Source of the DNA: Siphonodentalium dalli
Lineage: Eukaryota; Mollusca; Scaphopoda; Gadilida; Siphonodentaliidae
Direction of reading: 5' to 3'
NCBI GenBank assembly: GCA_032622095.1
Contig: CP136064.1
Coordinates: 195,393,948-195,457,947, forward strand
DNA length: 64,000 nt
In this document: positions 49,250 through 62,098 of the stretch, piece after piece
Position numbering within the stretch: the stretch's first letter is position 1
Layout of the letters: each line of letters begins with the position of its first letter
Notes under the pieces: generated by a model
Told to the model about the DNA's origin: nothing
Seen by the model: only the letters and a program-made list of their open reading frames with translations
Database searches by the model: none
Program-made: the position numbers and the translations under genes

Positions 49250-50619
49250 AGTTACTCTATGAATATTTGAGGTGAATAGGTATGCATGGAGTTAGTGTAT
49301 GTCTTGGATGATGTGAATATGCATACAATGAGTGACTATATGGTTATGAGTGTATTGTCCATAGTGAGAAGTATAGGTATACAGGGAGATGTCATGGTCA
49401 GGTGTGGGGTGAATCGGTATGAATGGAGTGACTGTATGGTATATGGTTGTGTGTATCTTGTACTGGTGCACCCGGTGTGCCTGTATGGACATTGATGTGG
49501 TGTATAGTTATAGCTACATGGCCATCTATGTATTGATTATGTATATATGGAGTGACTGTAAGGTCATGGGTGGGATGTACATGTGTTTTCTGTATGATCA
49601 TGGATGGGGTGTGTGGATAAATAGTGAGTGAGTTTATGGTTACGGGCAATGTGTGTGGTATACGTGCAATGACTGTACTGTCATGATTGAAGTGTATATG
49701 TATAAGTGGAGTAAGCTGGTGGACATTATCGTGTGGGAGTGTCCTTGTGGTAACGGATGGGATGTATATGTTTATATCTCGTGGATGCATTATCATTGGT
49801 ATGTGCGTAGGGATTAGCTGTATGATCATGGATGGCGTGTATGATTATACAGTACGTTGCTGAACTGTCATGTGTGATGTATATATGCAAGTATGGATGG
49901 TATGAGTGGTCATGTGTGCGGGTTTTTTGTATATCTGGAAGGACTGAATGACCAGTGGTGAGGTGCATATGTATACCTGGAGTGACTCTATAGTCTAGGG
50001 TGGGCTTCATATGTATATATCGAGTGGTTACATGTATATGACTGTGTGTGGAATTTGTATACAGGTAGTGACTGTATGGTCAATGGTGAAATGAGTACAT
50101 GTAGGTATACAAGGAGTGACATCAATGTAATGAATATCTATTCCGGGAGTGACTAAATGGTCATGTGTCAGATGTGTGAGTATACCTGGTGTTCCTGCTT
50201 GGCGACTCGTGGCGGTATGGTTATGTGTAGGTTATGCGGATATACAATGATGTTGCTATATGGTCATGTGCGAGGTGTATGTGTATATAGCGAGTGGCTA
50301 TATGGCCATGGATGATGTGCATATGCACATATGGAGTGACTATACTGACATGGCTGGGGTGTATTAGTATATATTGAGTTGCTATTCGGCTATGGTGTGA
50401 CAAATAGGGATACAGTGAGTGACATGGCCAATGGTGAGGTAAATATGTATACCATACACATTACCCGTAGCCATAAAATCACTCACTATTTATCCACACA
50501 CCACATCCGTGATCATACAGAAACGCATGTACATTCCACCCATGACCATGTAGCTATATCCATACACCACATCAATGTCCATACAGGCACACCGGGTGCA
50601 CCCGTACAGTATACACACA
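49250..50619. repeat. ~48-bp minisatellite core of element C
   Basis: The GGTATACATGGAGTGACT-type unit runs forward to about 50450, then the complementary orientation begins (ATACCATACACATTACCCG). The reverse part is interrupted by n2 and resumes at 50982-51165. Confidence 0.8.
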
Positions 50620-50981
50620 AACAAGTGTCCACTTAACCACGGTGCGGTTAGCGTTGCCACCGCGGCCGAAATGCAACAACACTGCGACTCCACCGGCTAA
50701 CTACAGTTGGGCCGCAGTGTACTTGCCATTCGGCCATGGTGTAGTTGCTGCGGTGTACGTTCATTAAACTGAAAAAAAATGATACAAATCAGAAATCTAA
50801 CCACGGTGCACATGCCATTCGGTCGCGTTGTAGTTGCCTTTCGGCCATGGTGTACTTGCCGTTCGGCTTCAGTGTACTTGCTTTCGGCCGCAGTGCTCAA
50901 CCGCAGTTACAAACGCTGACACCGCGGCCGAACGGCAAATACACCGCGGTGCCAATGGACACTTGTTTTGTCGAGCGGGGT
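50620..50981. mobile_element. Nested repeat element n2 inside C
   Basis: This second copy of the n1 family begins AACAAGTGTCCACTTAACC and ends GGACACTTGTTTTGTC, so ACAAGTGTCC forms its terminal inverted repeat. It sits in the right minisatellite half between ATACACACA and CCATAC, which adjoin in the left half. Confidence 0.75.
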
Positions 50982-52559
50982 ACACCATACAGTCAACTCC
51001 ATTCATACCGATTCACCACACACCTGACCATGACCTCTCCCTGTATACCTATACATCTCACTATGGACAACACACTCATAGCCATATAGTCACTCATTGT
51101 ATGCATATTCACATTATTCATGACATACACTAACTCCATGTATACCTATTCACCTCACCTATGATCATAGAGTAACTCCCTACTACCATATTGGCATCCA
51201 TCCTGTATCCAGTTGATATTTGTTTTATCATAATGGACCAGAAGAGTCACATATTATGGTTCATCTCAGTTCTGTCTCAAAGTTCTGCCCATTTCCTTCC
51301 AATAATATGGTCAGAATCACAAAAGAAGTTCTCCGCAAAATTCCATAATTTAAAATGAATTTGTCATGCCTCACACGGAATTGGTACAGCCATAATAGAA
51401 CATTTAATTGTCAGTTAATTAACTAACACATATAATAACCAAATGGGTCACAATTTGCTACATTTTCGGATAACGCAGAGAATAATTATATATATATAAT
51501 GTTATAATGATATATGTAAAAAAATAACTTATTACCAATTTGGTTGACATTTTGGAAGCCATCTTGAGCAATTTGTTCTATAAACACCGTAGTGTGACAC
51601 ATTTAAGATAGACCAATACAATACACACCTTTCAATTCAAATATAGTTACAATATTACTAGAAAAAATTGTCCAAACCTGAAAAGTTAATTTTTGCCGAT
51701 ATTTATGTCAAGTTTTTGTGAGAAAAGTCCAATATTTTTGGTGATGTCAGTGATGACAACAGTAACAATTAACCATGATGCAGCAGACATGTTAGTATTC
51801 AATGTATAGAAGGCATAATAGCCAATTTTGTACATCAACCACAACTTGTAAGCGATTGCAGGACACCCTAGGGCAATATTTACCATTTTCCATATTTTGG
51901 CGGCCATTTTGGCAGCCATTTTGAGCCAAAGTAAGAATTTTTGTTTCACTTAGTTGGAATATTCATAGGTAATAGTATGCCTTACTTAATTGCAACCTTC
52001 TGTTCATTTCTTGTTGAAATATGACTAGAATCCGAGTTGTGATTTTTTGTGAAATTTTATACCGTGTTCTGTAACATCGAATTTTTGAGTGATCACAAGC
52101 GGGTAGGACCCCAATAATTGCATATTTAATTGATCCAATGATCAGTTAATATACAAAATACAAAATAAAGTCATATTACTCAACCAGTTCCAAACAGCAT
52201 GAACTGATCTAGAAGATATTTGTGAAAAAATGTCATATTTTAACTTCCGGTGGCCATTTTGGTAGCCATCTTGGATGGTGAGTTTCAATTTTGGCACGAA
52301 ATAGTGTCATTATGTCTTAGCTTAATGAAAATATATACATTTTCCAGATTAGTCATGTGAATTTGCAACAAATTCCAAGTAACTGGTTTCACGTCTGGGA
52401 AAAAATTGGGGGGGGGGGGGGGGTATACTTTTTTAGGTCGCTATAAAAAAAATGCTCAAGGCTGACAGATGGCCAGCCGATAAAATATTGATGTCGGATG
52501 CCTGAATTAACAAAATCCGCAGAGAAAAAAACTTTATACGCCAAAACACGCATCCGTGA

Positions 52560-54134
52560 ATTTCGGGGGTTTGGCGACCGGACTACAGGTACAGTTACCG
52601 GAAAACCTAATATGTCACATTCAGGGCTTCCACGAGCTCGGGAAGCCCCATGCTCCAAAATGTTCTCATATTCCACATTTAGGCACGTTGGAAGGGATTT
52701 GAAATATATTTATTGCTATGTCCGCCCTGTTACATTCGTTCACAAGTACTTTAAGGTTCAGCTGCACATTTGTTCCGAAATTTCCTGGTAATTCCAAATG
52801 GATTTTCTCAAAATCTGTCTGGAATTTCTTTGTGAAATTTGAGACAAGCGATTAGTGGGACACAATATTTGAGAACCATCGATCCATTGGATATTATAAC
52901 CTCATTTTCTTTACTGTTATGGTTTGAAGATTATTTAAAATTTCACTCTTTTCCGGTACCAAGAACTTCTGTAAAATAGATTTTTTTTTTCAAAAGTGCA
53001 GTTCTGTAATATTTGTGACTGCTTTATTCTTCCATATAATACATGCGGGTACGACGCTATAATCTGACTGCAGAAATTATTTGTTGACAAACTATTGCCA
53101 TTTTTGGCTGGATTTATGCTAAACGTGCGGCTCCCCCTTACCACAGTTGTTATTTCGTGGGAGAATCTGCATTCAGTGTATGGATTACACTCCGTACGGC
53201 GTGGTTCGGTATAGAACATACCAGAATCAGTAAACGAACATACCTTAATCGTTATTTCGTCGTAATCTGGATTTCTAATCTGATTCCGTAATCGGAACAT
53301 TCATAATGTAAACAAACAGAGATTTCTCCACCTCTGAGTTTAAAAACACAATAAACATAAATCCGTCCCTTGGGTACAAATTATTGCAGAATATAAACGA
53401 TCCAAATCAAAGACATTTAAATGCGGAGAAAAATTTGTGTTATCGAGACTCAGAATTTTACTGAAATTAGCCAAATAATAATGTTATTGATAGTAACCCC
53501 GGGGGAGCACTTCGGTTGATGGTGAACTTGAAGCAAATCCTTGTCAATTTCATTGTCACTTTCATCATGTTAATTTCGTAATTCCATCCATAAAATACCC
53601 CCGAATTCGGCGGAAAACGTCACCATTGATCGAATTCATGTGACCCTGCATGGATACGTCTTCTGCTTTGTTCCTAATTATATGTTCCTTTTTATTCAAG
53701 AAATTATACTAGGGTTATATGATATCTATGGATTATCAGATACATGTATATACTATCTAGTCTTATAACAATTTCATATTTAAAATGTTTTGTTTCGTTT
53801 TGGCCAACGTAATGTGCATTAGTTGAAAAATAAAACTTTGCCCGTGTAGCAAATGTTGTGGTCTTGTGATCGCACGTGAGCTGCATCTCCCAATCCCACA
53901 AACACAAATGTTAAGCTTATTCTAAGATCGCATGACTATATAGTGGAAATGTCAGTCAATTTATTTGATTAAATACCCACACGTACAGTGTACATGTACG
54001 CGGTTAGAGGGTTCCCACCACGTTCGCAGAATTCCATTTGCACCCCCTGGGAAATATCCAACCTGACACACCCTAAGATTGGAGAATTACCAACTTACTG
54101 GTTGGAAAATCAAACAATGAGAACAATTCCAACC
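52560..54134. other. Stretch without recognisable gene
   Basis: GTTATTTCGT occurs twice as a direct repeat near 53146 and 53250 with related ATCTG-ATTC text, and resembles the ACGAAATAACGA text at 59850 and 60520, so part is probably an old repeat. No coding domain was recognised. Confidence 0.45.
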
Positions 54135-55439
54135 GATGGTATAGTCTGGTCGATAAAAGGTTTGACCTAGAACAAATTTGTGTACCATTTTGAAGAGGAA
54201 TATATCCTCTATAACATATCCAAAATCCGCTAATATCAGCTTTGAGCATTTTTTGTAATTCAAGATGGCGTCCAAGATGGCTGCCATTTTCCTATAAGTC
54301 AGCTTGATGCAATTATAGTGACAACATCTTGTCATATGTATACACATGTATACATTTTTGTGAAGCTAAGACATAACGCCACCTGTATGTGCCAAATTGG
54401 AACTTCCCGTCCAAGATGGCCGCCAAAATGGCGATTGGAATTGGAATTATTTTTACTAATACCTTTAAAATAAGTTTCTGTGGTTTGGAACTGGTTGAGA
54501 ATTGTAACTTTATTTTTTATTTAACATGTTAACTGACCATTGGAGCAATGAAATATGCTGTTCGTGTGATCCACACCCCTTCCGATCACTCAAAAATTCG
54601 ATTTTACAAAATGCGGTATAACATTTCACAAAAGATTCCCATTGGGATTCTAGTCACATTTCATCAAGACGTGGGAAGAACTGTGCAATGTAAGTGATGC
54701 ATTCTGTATCTTATTGATACTCGAACTCAATGGTACCACAATTGTCACTTGTCAAAATGGCTGTCAAAATGGCCGTCAAAATATGGAAAATGGTAATTAT
54801 TATCCCAGCGTGCCATGCAACCGCTTACAAGTTGTGGTGATGCACACAATTGACTATTCTGTCTTATATAGCTTGACTGCTAACATTTCTGATGCACCTT
54901 GGGTATGTGTTACTATTTTAACCACTGAAATTACCAGAATTATTCGAAATATTCTGTCACAAACCTGATATCAAAATCGGCAAAAAATCGCTGTTAAGGT
55001 ATGAGCCATTTTTAAAAGTAAAATGGAACTATGTTTGGTATCAAAGTTGTTTATTGTTTTGATATGTGTTACATGTGTCACACTGAGGTGTTTTAGACAA
55101 AATTACTCAAGATGGCTTTCAAAATGCCAACCAAATTTGGTAAACATTATTATATACATATGTGTATATACGTGGTGTATATGTATACATAATCAATTGT
55201 GACTCACATGCTACTTAATCAACTAAATTTTCTATTCTGGTTGTCCCGGTACCCTACGAGCCATGACAAATTCATATTTAGGAATGCAATATGGATTTTT
55301 CCAAAAACTTCCGTGTTGTTGAACGGAAATGGGCAGAACGTTGAAACGGAACTCAGATGGATCATATTATGTGGCTATTCTGGCCCATTTGCATCAACAT
55401 TAATCAACTTAATACAGTGTGTATGTCTGTTGGCTGTAT

Positions 55440-57010
55440 GGTCATAGGCGAGGTGAGTAGGTATACATAGAGTTATTGTATCCATGAATGATGTGAATAG
55501 TTATACAATGTGTGACTATATGGTCATGGATGGGGTTTCCATGGTAAGATGTATAGGTACATAAGGAGTAGATGTATGGTGATGTGTGAGATGAACATGT
55601 TTACAGTGAGTGGCTGTCTGGTCATTGAAGTGGTGTATGTGCATAACGAGAGCAGCTATACTGTCCTGTATGTATATATGGAGTGACTGTGTGGTCAGGG
55701 GTGGGTTGTACAGTGTATATTGGGTGGCTGTATTGTCATGGGTGGGTGTATATGTATGCATATGTTGGATGTATGGTGATGTATGTGTGTATGTATAAAT
55801 AGGGTGTGGTTGTATGGTTATGGGCAATGTGTATATGTGTACATGGAATGACTGCACGGTCATTGTTGAAGTGTATATGCATACCTGGAGTACGCTAGTT
55901 TATATAGAGAGTGACCTCATGGTGATGGTGGGATGTATATGTTTATATGTAGGGTCTATTGTATTGTCATTGGTGGTGTGTACAAGCAAACAGTGAATAG
56001 CTGAATGCTCATGGAGACGGTGTATAAGTATACAGCGAGTGGCTGCATTGTCACGGTTGAGCTGTATATGCAAGTCTGAAGTGTGTGCGGGGTATTGGTA
56101 TGTCTAGAAGGGCTGTATGGCCATTGGTGCGGTATATATATACACCTGGAGTGACGCTGTGGTAATGGGTGAGGTGTATATGTATATAATGAGTGACTAC
56201 ATGGCCATGGCACGGCCAATACGTATATAGGGATTGACAGTATGGCAAAATTAATGGTGGGGTGAATTGATATACAAGGAGTGACTATGATCACGAATGT
56301 GGTTTATGCGTATACAGCGAGAGGCTCAATTGTCATGGGCCAGGTGTATATCCAAGTCTGGAGTGTATGAATGGCCGTGTGCGCGGTACGGGACATTGCT
56401 ATATCTAGAAGGGCTGTAAGGCCATTGGTGAGGTCTATATGTATATACCTGGAGTGACTCTATGGTTTTGGGTTGGGTGTATATGTATATCTTGAGTGGG
56501 TATATGGCCACGGTGTCGCAAATATGTATATACAGGGAGTGAGACTGTATGACCACTGGTGAGGCAATAAGGTATACAAGAAGTGATGTATGATCATGGA
56601 TGTAGCGAACAGGTATACCAGTATTGACTGTATCGTCATCGGTGGGATATATATATATATATATATTAATGGCTATATATCTATGTATATGACAAATACA
56701 TATACATTGAGTGACTGTATGGTCTATGGTGAGGCGAATAGGTATACAATAGGTTATTGTGTGTTCATGAATGGAGTGAATGTGTATACAGGCCGTGTGC
56801 GGTGTAGGAGTATACCTGGTGTGTCTGCGTGGTTATTCACGGTTATAGGGCCATGCGTTGGTGTATGTGCAAACCCAAGTGTGGATGTATGGTAATTGGT
56901 GAGGTGTATGTCTATACAGCGAGTGGCACATTTCCATTTATGTGGTGTCCATGTATATATGGAGTGACTGCATGCTCATGTGTGATTTGTACTGGTGCAC
57001 CTTTGGGTGA
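55440..57010 (+). repeat. ~48-bp minisatellite core of element D
   Basis: This is the same GGTATACA, GAGTGACTGTATGGTCATGG unit as in B and C, with stretches of TATATATA near 56650. It ends at the GACTATCGCTTTCCAC palindrome-centre sequence at 57008. Confidence 0.8.
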
Positions 57011-57059
57011 CTATCGCTTTCCACAATAACTCAAGGATATGTTAATCGACAGTCTAGTA

Positions 57060-57424
57060 ATAACTAGACCAAGGTTTCCTTACAGTCAACTCTCAGTCTA
57101 GAGACACCGGTATTGAAATTCATTTCCGCGATGAACGGGAAATTCCCTTCTGGCAACAGCTCATTAATATTCATGTTTTCAAATATAGCACTGTTTACCT
57201 TTTTGATTGGAGTTATTTGATGCCGCATAACTTTCTCGTAACCGGTAGGCGATAGCTAACACTAATCTTTTTCTGGTTATTAATAAATTCCTCAGAATAA
57301 GCTCCTGTTCTTGCTTCAGTGAATCAATATCAATTTTCTTCAAAGCGTTCTTAATTACAATTTCGACAATTTGTATTTCGTAAGTCTGCTATTGTTTTAT
57401 CGTAGCCTCGCTTTCATCTAGCAT
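57060..57424 (-). pseudogene. RecQ-like helicase first-exon remnant at the centre of D
   Basis: ATG at 57424 opens MLDESEATIKQ and then an in-frame TAG (57391). The same frame continues VIKNALKKIDIDSLKQEQEL, then ILRNLLITRKRLVLAIA, closely resembling the N-terminal block of RecQ-like helicases (the SLK-x-EQ motif before the Walker A strand). A one-base frame change then gives PTGYEK (57248-57231), where the Walker A motif PTGYGKS is expected. Helicase similarity stops there. The fragment is dead (stop, frameshift, Gly to Glu in Walker A). The alternative is chance resemblance, since only about 45 residues carry the signal. Confidence 0.45.
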
Positions 57425-57530
57425 TCCGCCTTTGGTAATACTTATTTTTAGAACTATTTGGCAGTGCTTGTATGAATAATTACTATGAGGGCAGAATATG
57501 AATAGGTAATGAGATTTGCAGGCAGCTCTA

Positions 57531-57566
57531 GATTGGTCGAGCAGCGCATTGCCTGGTGCGTATTGG
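57531..57566 (-). promoter_or_regulatory. Paired CCAAT boxes upstream of the helicase-like fragment
   Basis: ATTGGTCGAG (57533) and ATTGGTTGG (57562) read as two CCAAT boxes on the minus strand, 107-140 bp upstream of the 57424 ATG. The spacing is typical of a proximal promoter. Confidence 0.35.
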
Positions 57567-59195
57567 TTGGATTTCTCCCGTTTGAAATAATTTATGCCAT
57601 GAATGTCCCAAGACCTAATTTGAAAGTAATGAAAATTAGGTCTGGTTTTAATAAGACTGGTTAATCGATAGAGGTAATATCAGAGTGTTCTCCACATTAA
57701 TTGCGTTTTATATGCAATGTGAAGAAAACGGTTTTCCTGACAATAATTTATAAGTTAATCAATTTTGATGCTAATGGGCCAGAGTAGCCACATAATGTGA
57801 TCCCTTTCAGTTCAGTTTCAACGTTCTGTCCGTTTTCGTTAAAAACATGGACAGAATCCCAAAAGAGGTGTTCGGCAAAATCCATACTGCATCCCTTAAA
57901 ATGAATTTGTCGTGATGCATAAGGTGATGGGACAACCATAATATAAGATTTAGTTGTCAGGTGATTAAGTAGCATGTTTAATAACCAAGTGAGTTACAAT
58001 TTGCTACGATTTCGGAACAGCAGAGAATAATGTTCGGAATATAAACTTTTTACAAAATTTGGTTGCCATTTTGCAAGTCATATTGAGTAATATTGTCTAA
58101 AAAACCACACTTTGACACATTTAAGGCATATCAAAATAAAAAGAACCGTTGATACCAAAGATAGTTCCATTTTACCTGAAAAAAATGGTCCAAATATGAA
58201 AAGTGATTTTATGCCGAGTTTGATGCTGTTTGTGATAGAAAAATCCCATAATTCTGGTAATTTCAGAATAGTAAATAGTAAAAATTAATCAAGGTGCATA
58301 AGAAATGTTGGTATTCAATGTATATTCAGAATAGTCAATTGTGTGCATCACCACAACTTGTAAGCGGTTGCATGGCACGCTGGGAAAATAATTAACATTT
58401 TCCATATTTTGGCGGCCATTTTAACTGCCATTTTGAGCCAAAGTGACAATTTTGGTACCATTGAGTTCGAATATCAATAAGTTATAGAATGCATCACTTA
58501 CATTGAACAGTTCTTCCCACGTCTTGATGAAATATGACTAGAATCCCAAATGGGGATCTTTTGTGAAATGTTATACCGCGTTTTGTAAAATCGAATTTTT
58601 GAGTGATCGGAAGGGGTGTGGATCACACGAAAAGCATATTTCATTGCTACAATGGTCAGTTAACATGTTAAATAAAAAATAAAGTCACAATTCTCAACCA
58701 GTTCCAAACCACAGAAACTTATCTTAAAGATATTAGTAAAAAACGTAAACAATCCACTTCCGGTTGCCATTTTGACGGCCATCTTGGACGAAGAGTTCCA
58801 ATTTTGGCACGCAAAGGTGGCGTTATGTCTTAGCTTCACAAAAATGTATACATGTGTATACACATGACAAGATGTTGTCACTATAATTGCACCAAGCTGA
58901 CTTATAGGAAAATGGCAGCCATCTTGGACGCCATTTTGAATTACAAAAAATGCTCAAAACAGATTTTAGCGGATTTTGGATAGTTATAGAGGAGAGCTTC
59001 CTCTTCAAAATGGTATAACAACCAACTTAGTCCGAATTTTTTCTAGGTTGACCCTAAAATTTTAGTTTATCGACCAGACTACCAAAGTTCGGGTGAGACA
59101 CCCCAACCAACCCCTGTCGCCACGTCCATGTACAACTGACAAGTCTCGTGTGTTCTCCACAACGTTTTCGGAATTTGATTCAGGATATCTAGAGC

Positions 59196-60192
59196 TGTTA
59201 GAAATGCTTGCCCTCACCAATAAACACTCTTTAACTTGAAGAAAGATCTGATTAAGTCGGATTGGCAGCTAAATGGGGGTGCTATATTGTATGTATATAC
59301 ACAGAGAAAATAGCATGACTTTCACAAAAAACATGAACATCATAAATATAAAATACAAATGACACATGTGTCAAATACATCCGCCAAAAATACTACCCAC
59401 TCATCTGAATTTGAACCATACACATGATATTGAACAGCCCTTGGGTAGTATCCAATTTCACACACTCTTTAACTAAGCCCTAAACTTATAAATTACATAT
59501 ACACAATATGTGCACGGCTCACCCGAAGCCATCTTACTATTGTTATTAATTTCTATATTCACCATACTGGGGATGGCAGGAAGACAGTCATGCCAGACTA
59601 TGCCATCCCCCCAATATACGACATAATTTTCCATAATTTTCGCCACTATTATGTAATAGATATGTGTATTGCAAATAAAATATCCTATCCTATCCTATCC
59701 TAGCGATGTTTGACGCTGGGAGGATATTAAACCTAGTACCGGCGACCACGTGGATTTCAAAATTTGACCTAGAATCCGTGTAATCTCGATTCAGCCCCGC
59801 CCCGTAATCGGGTTCGGATTCTGAATCCAGATTTCCACACGAAATAACGACTCAGTGGATATTGCCCTTTCGATGACACCTTCGCTTGAGCGAGATGTTC
59901 TACCATTTCTATTCAATTTCCCGGGTTATTTCTTATAATGACATGCTTGAATTTGCCACTTATTCACACTATAAGTATACAATAATTGGATGTCGCCCGG
60001 TTAATGGCACCATTATAGATGTCACTTAACTGATATCCAATACAAACTAAAGTAATATCATATTACATCATATAAATAGAAACACAATGTCAAACTCCAT
60101 ACAGCGCCCTCTACGCTATCGCTGCGATATATGTATCTCAGCGGAGCGATGGGAGATAACTCTGCCTGGAGTTTGACACAATGTATACTGCC
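59196..60192 (+). repeat. Tandem duplication, unit 1
   Basis: It begins TGTTAGAAATGCTTGCCCTC and ends ATGTATACTGCC. Without its inserted LINE fragment it is about 675 bp and nearly identical to unit 2. A hairpin-like TCAAACTCCA...TGGAGTTTGA lies near its right end (60090-60175). Confidence 0.9.
59381..59702 (+). mobile_element. LINE 3' end inserted in unit 1
   Basis: This 322-bp segment is absent from unit 2, where AAATACAT adjoins GAGCGATG directly. It ends in GCAAATAAAA followed by repeated TATCC, a LINE-style tail. The insertion is 5' truncated; no clear target duplication, and two target bases appear lost. Confidence 0.75.
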
Positions 60193-60755
60193 GTGTTAGA
60201 AATGTTTGCCCTCATCAATAAACACTCTTTAACTTGAAGAAAGATCTGATTAAGTCGGATTGGCAGCTAAATGGGGGTGCTATATTTTATGTATATACAC
60301 AGAGAAAATAGCATGACTTTCACAAAAAACATGAACATTATAAATATAAAATACAAATGACACATGTGTCAAATACATGAGCGATGTTTGACGCTGGGAA
60401 AATATTAAACCTATAGTACCGGCGACCACGTGGATTTCAAAATTTGACCTAGAATCCGTGTAATCTCGATTCAGCCCCGCCCCGTAATCGGGTTCGGATT
60501 CTGAATCCAGATTTTCCCATGAAATAACGACTCAGTGGATATTGCCCTTTCGATGACACCTTCGCTTGAGCGAGATGTTCTACCATTTATATTCAATTTC
60601 CCGGGTTATTTCTTATAATGACATGCTTGAATTTGCCACTTATTCACACTATAAGTATACAATAATTGGATGTCGCCCGGTTAATGGCACCATTATCGAT
60701 GTCACTTAATTGATATCCAATACAAACTAAAGTAATATCACATTACATCATATAA

Positions 60756-61215
60756 AGGAATCAGGGAGCTAAGTGTGTTCTAGGGTCGGGGAACGAGTAC
60801 ACCGTGGAATGGTAAAGGTGAAGGTAACTGAAGAATGACCTTCACCTGATACATGCGACACGTTATTAAAGGATGACATCGCGTTTATTTGATTTGTACA
60901 TCATATCTAAATAATTTAAACTAGTGAATGAATGGGGGAATGGATTTTTGTGAGCGGGAAATTTATTTAACTAGCTGCTGTAGTTCTGGATTTTTCCAGA
61001 TCAAATTTGGCTGTGGGATAGCCCTGTCGTACACTTGGGGATTTATTTTAAAAAGTAAACACATGACCTATGATTTTTCTACCATTTTCGTGATCAACTG
61101 GTGTTAATCTCGCCGGGTAAACATCACTGATATGGCCTGCAGGCTTCAATTCAGTGAATTTGGCAGAAACGTTAACACTGTCGCCTATGGGAAACCATTT
61201 AGTTCCGTGATTCCT
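60756..61215 (+). repeat. E2 terminal direct repeat, left
   Basis: It begins AGGAATCAGGGAGCTAA and ends TTAGTTCCGTGATTCCT, an inverted repeat with few mismatches. It contains CACTGTCGCCTATGGGAAA near the end, as in E1. Confidence 0.85.
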
Positions 61216-62098
61216 ATAAGAAAAAATTGAATTTTACATAAATTTCACGTTTCGCCATGATAAGTTGTTAATTTCATATTTTCAAATGATAATGACCACA
61301 TTTTGGACAGATTTAAAGAAGAAACGCATGGATTCGCCTGTAGATAGTAAAGAAAGTGATAAATCTGGGAGTTTTGCATGGACATCAAGTACCATTAGGG
61401 GGTCAGAGGGTCTAAAGTCCCTCCCCACAATTTTGAGGAGTGTTGCCCCCCCCCATTGGGAAAAGGTAGCAGTTGACCTAATTAAGCTTCCGGCACCCAG
61501 TAGCCTTATCGGGGATCGTAGCCCCACCCCAAGTCGGGGGCGGTGATGACATCACCACTAGAGTTACTGTCGTGCAAGACTGTCATGGCAGGTTTGTTAA
61601 ACAGACAGTATGCCCTGTCATCTGGTAAAAATTCATGCCTGAGGCTTTGTCTGATGTTGTATCATTATGTTTAGATATTTCAATTGACTTATGGTTGCTT
61701 TATATTGCTATTAAAGTATTTTTAATTTAAATTTTCTTTTAAATTTGGTAAACTTTATTATAATCTTCATTATAAATTGCCAAATTCTGCACGAAAAGGG
61801 TTAAAATTGGACAAGATATCCCTCTCAAAATGTATATTAACATTTCCTCTTCAATTTAGTAATATTATGGTATATAAGGGCATACTTCAGTTATACGAGA
61901 TGCATCAGCTAGTAAAATTGAAAAAAAAATCTAAATTTAATGGCTTTATTTTGATGATTGACACAAATTTTCAGAATGCCTCATATTGAAAAAATAAACC
62001 ACTACTGCCCGATATAATCCATTTTTGGTTTCAGTAAGGTCTATATTTGGATAAAAATACTATAAGAAACGCTGTGTTTTACACATATACATATATAT

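Larger units (their letters stand above)
47528..52559. mobile_element. Giant foldback-like element C (5.0 kb)
   Basis: The ends are TCACGGATGCGTGTTTTGG and its complement CCAAAACACGCATCCGTGA. Arms of about 1.4 kb include a 14-C tract (47666) mirrored by a G tract (52409), then the AAGATGGCCACCAAAATGGC block shared with B and D. The core is the same ~48-bp minisatellite. Two nested copies of a smaller repeat disturb the symmetry. No clear target duplication. Confidence 0.8.
54135..59090. mobile_element. Giant foldback-like element D (5.0 kb)
   Basis: Inverted arms 54135-55440 and 57730-59090 match through TAGTCTGGTCGATAAA, ACCATTTTGAAGAGGAA and AAGATGGCTGCCATTTTCC and their complements. Inner arm text is homologous to B and C; outer ends differ. 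The core is minisatellite on the left only; the centre holds a unique segment of about 0.7 kb. Exact ends are uncertain by about 20 bp. Confidence 0.75.

Noticed and set aside
61265-61546. 93-codon ORF inside E2 as an element-encoded protein
   Set aside because: No similarity to gag, integrase or transposase could be seen, and E1 has no counterpart.
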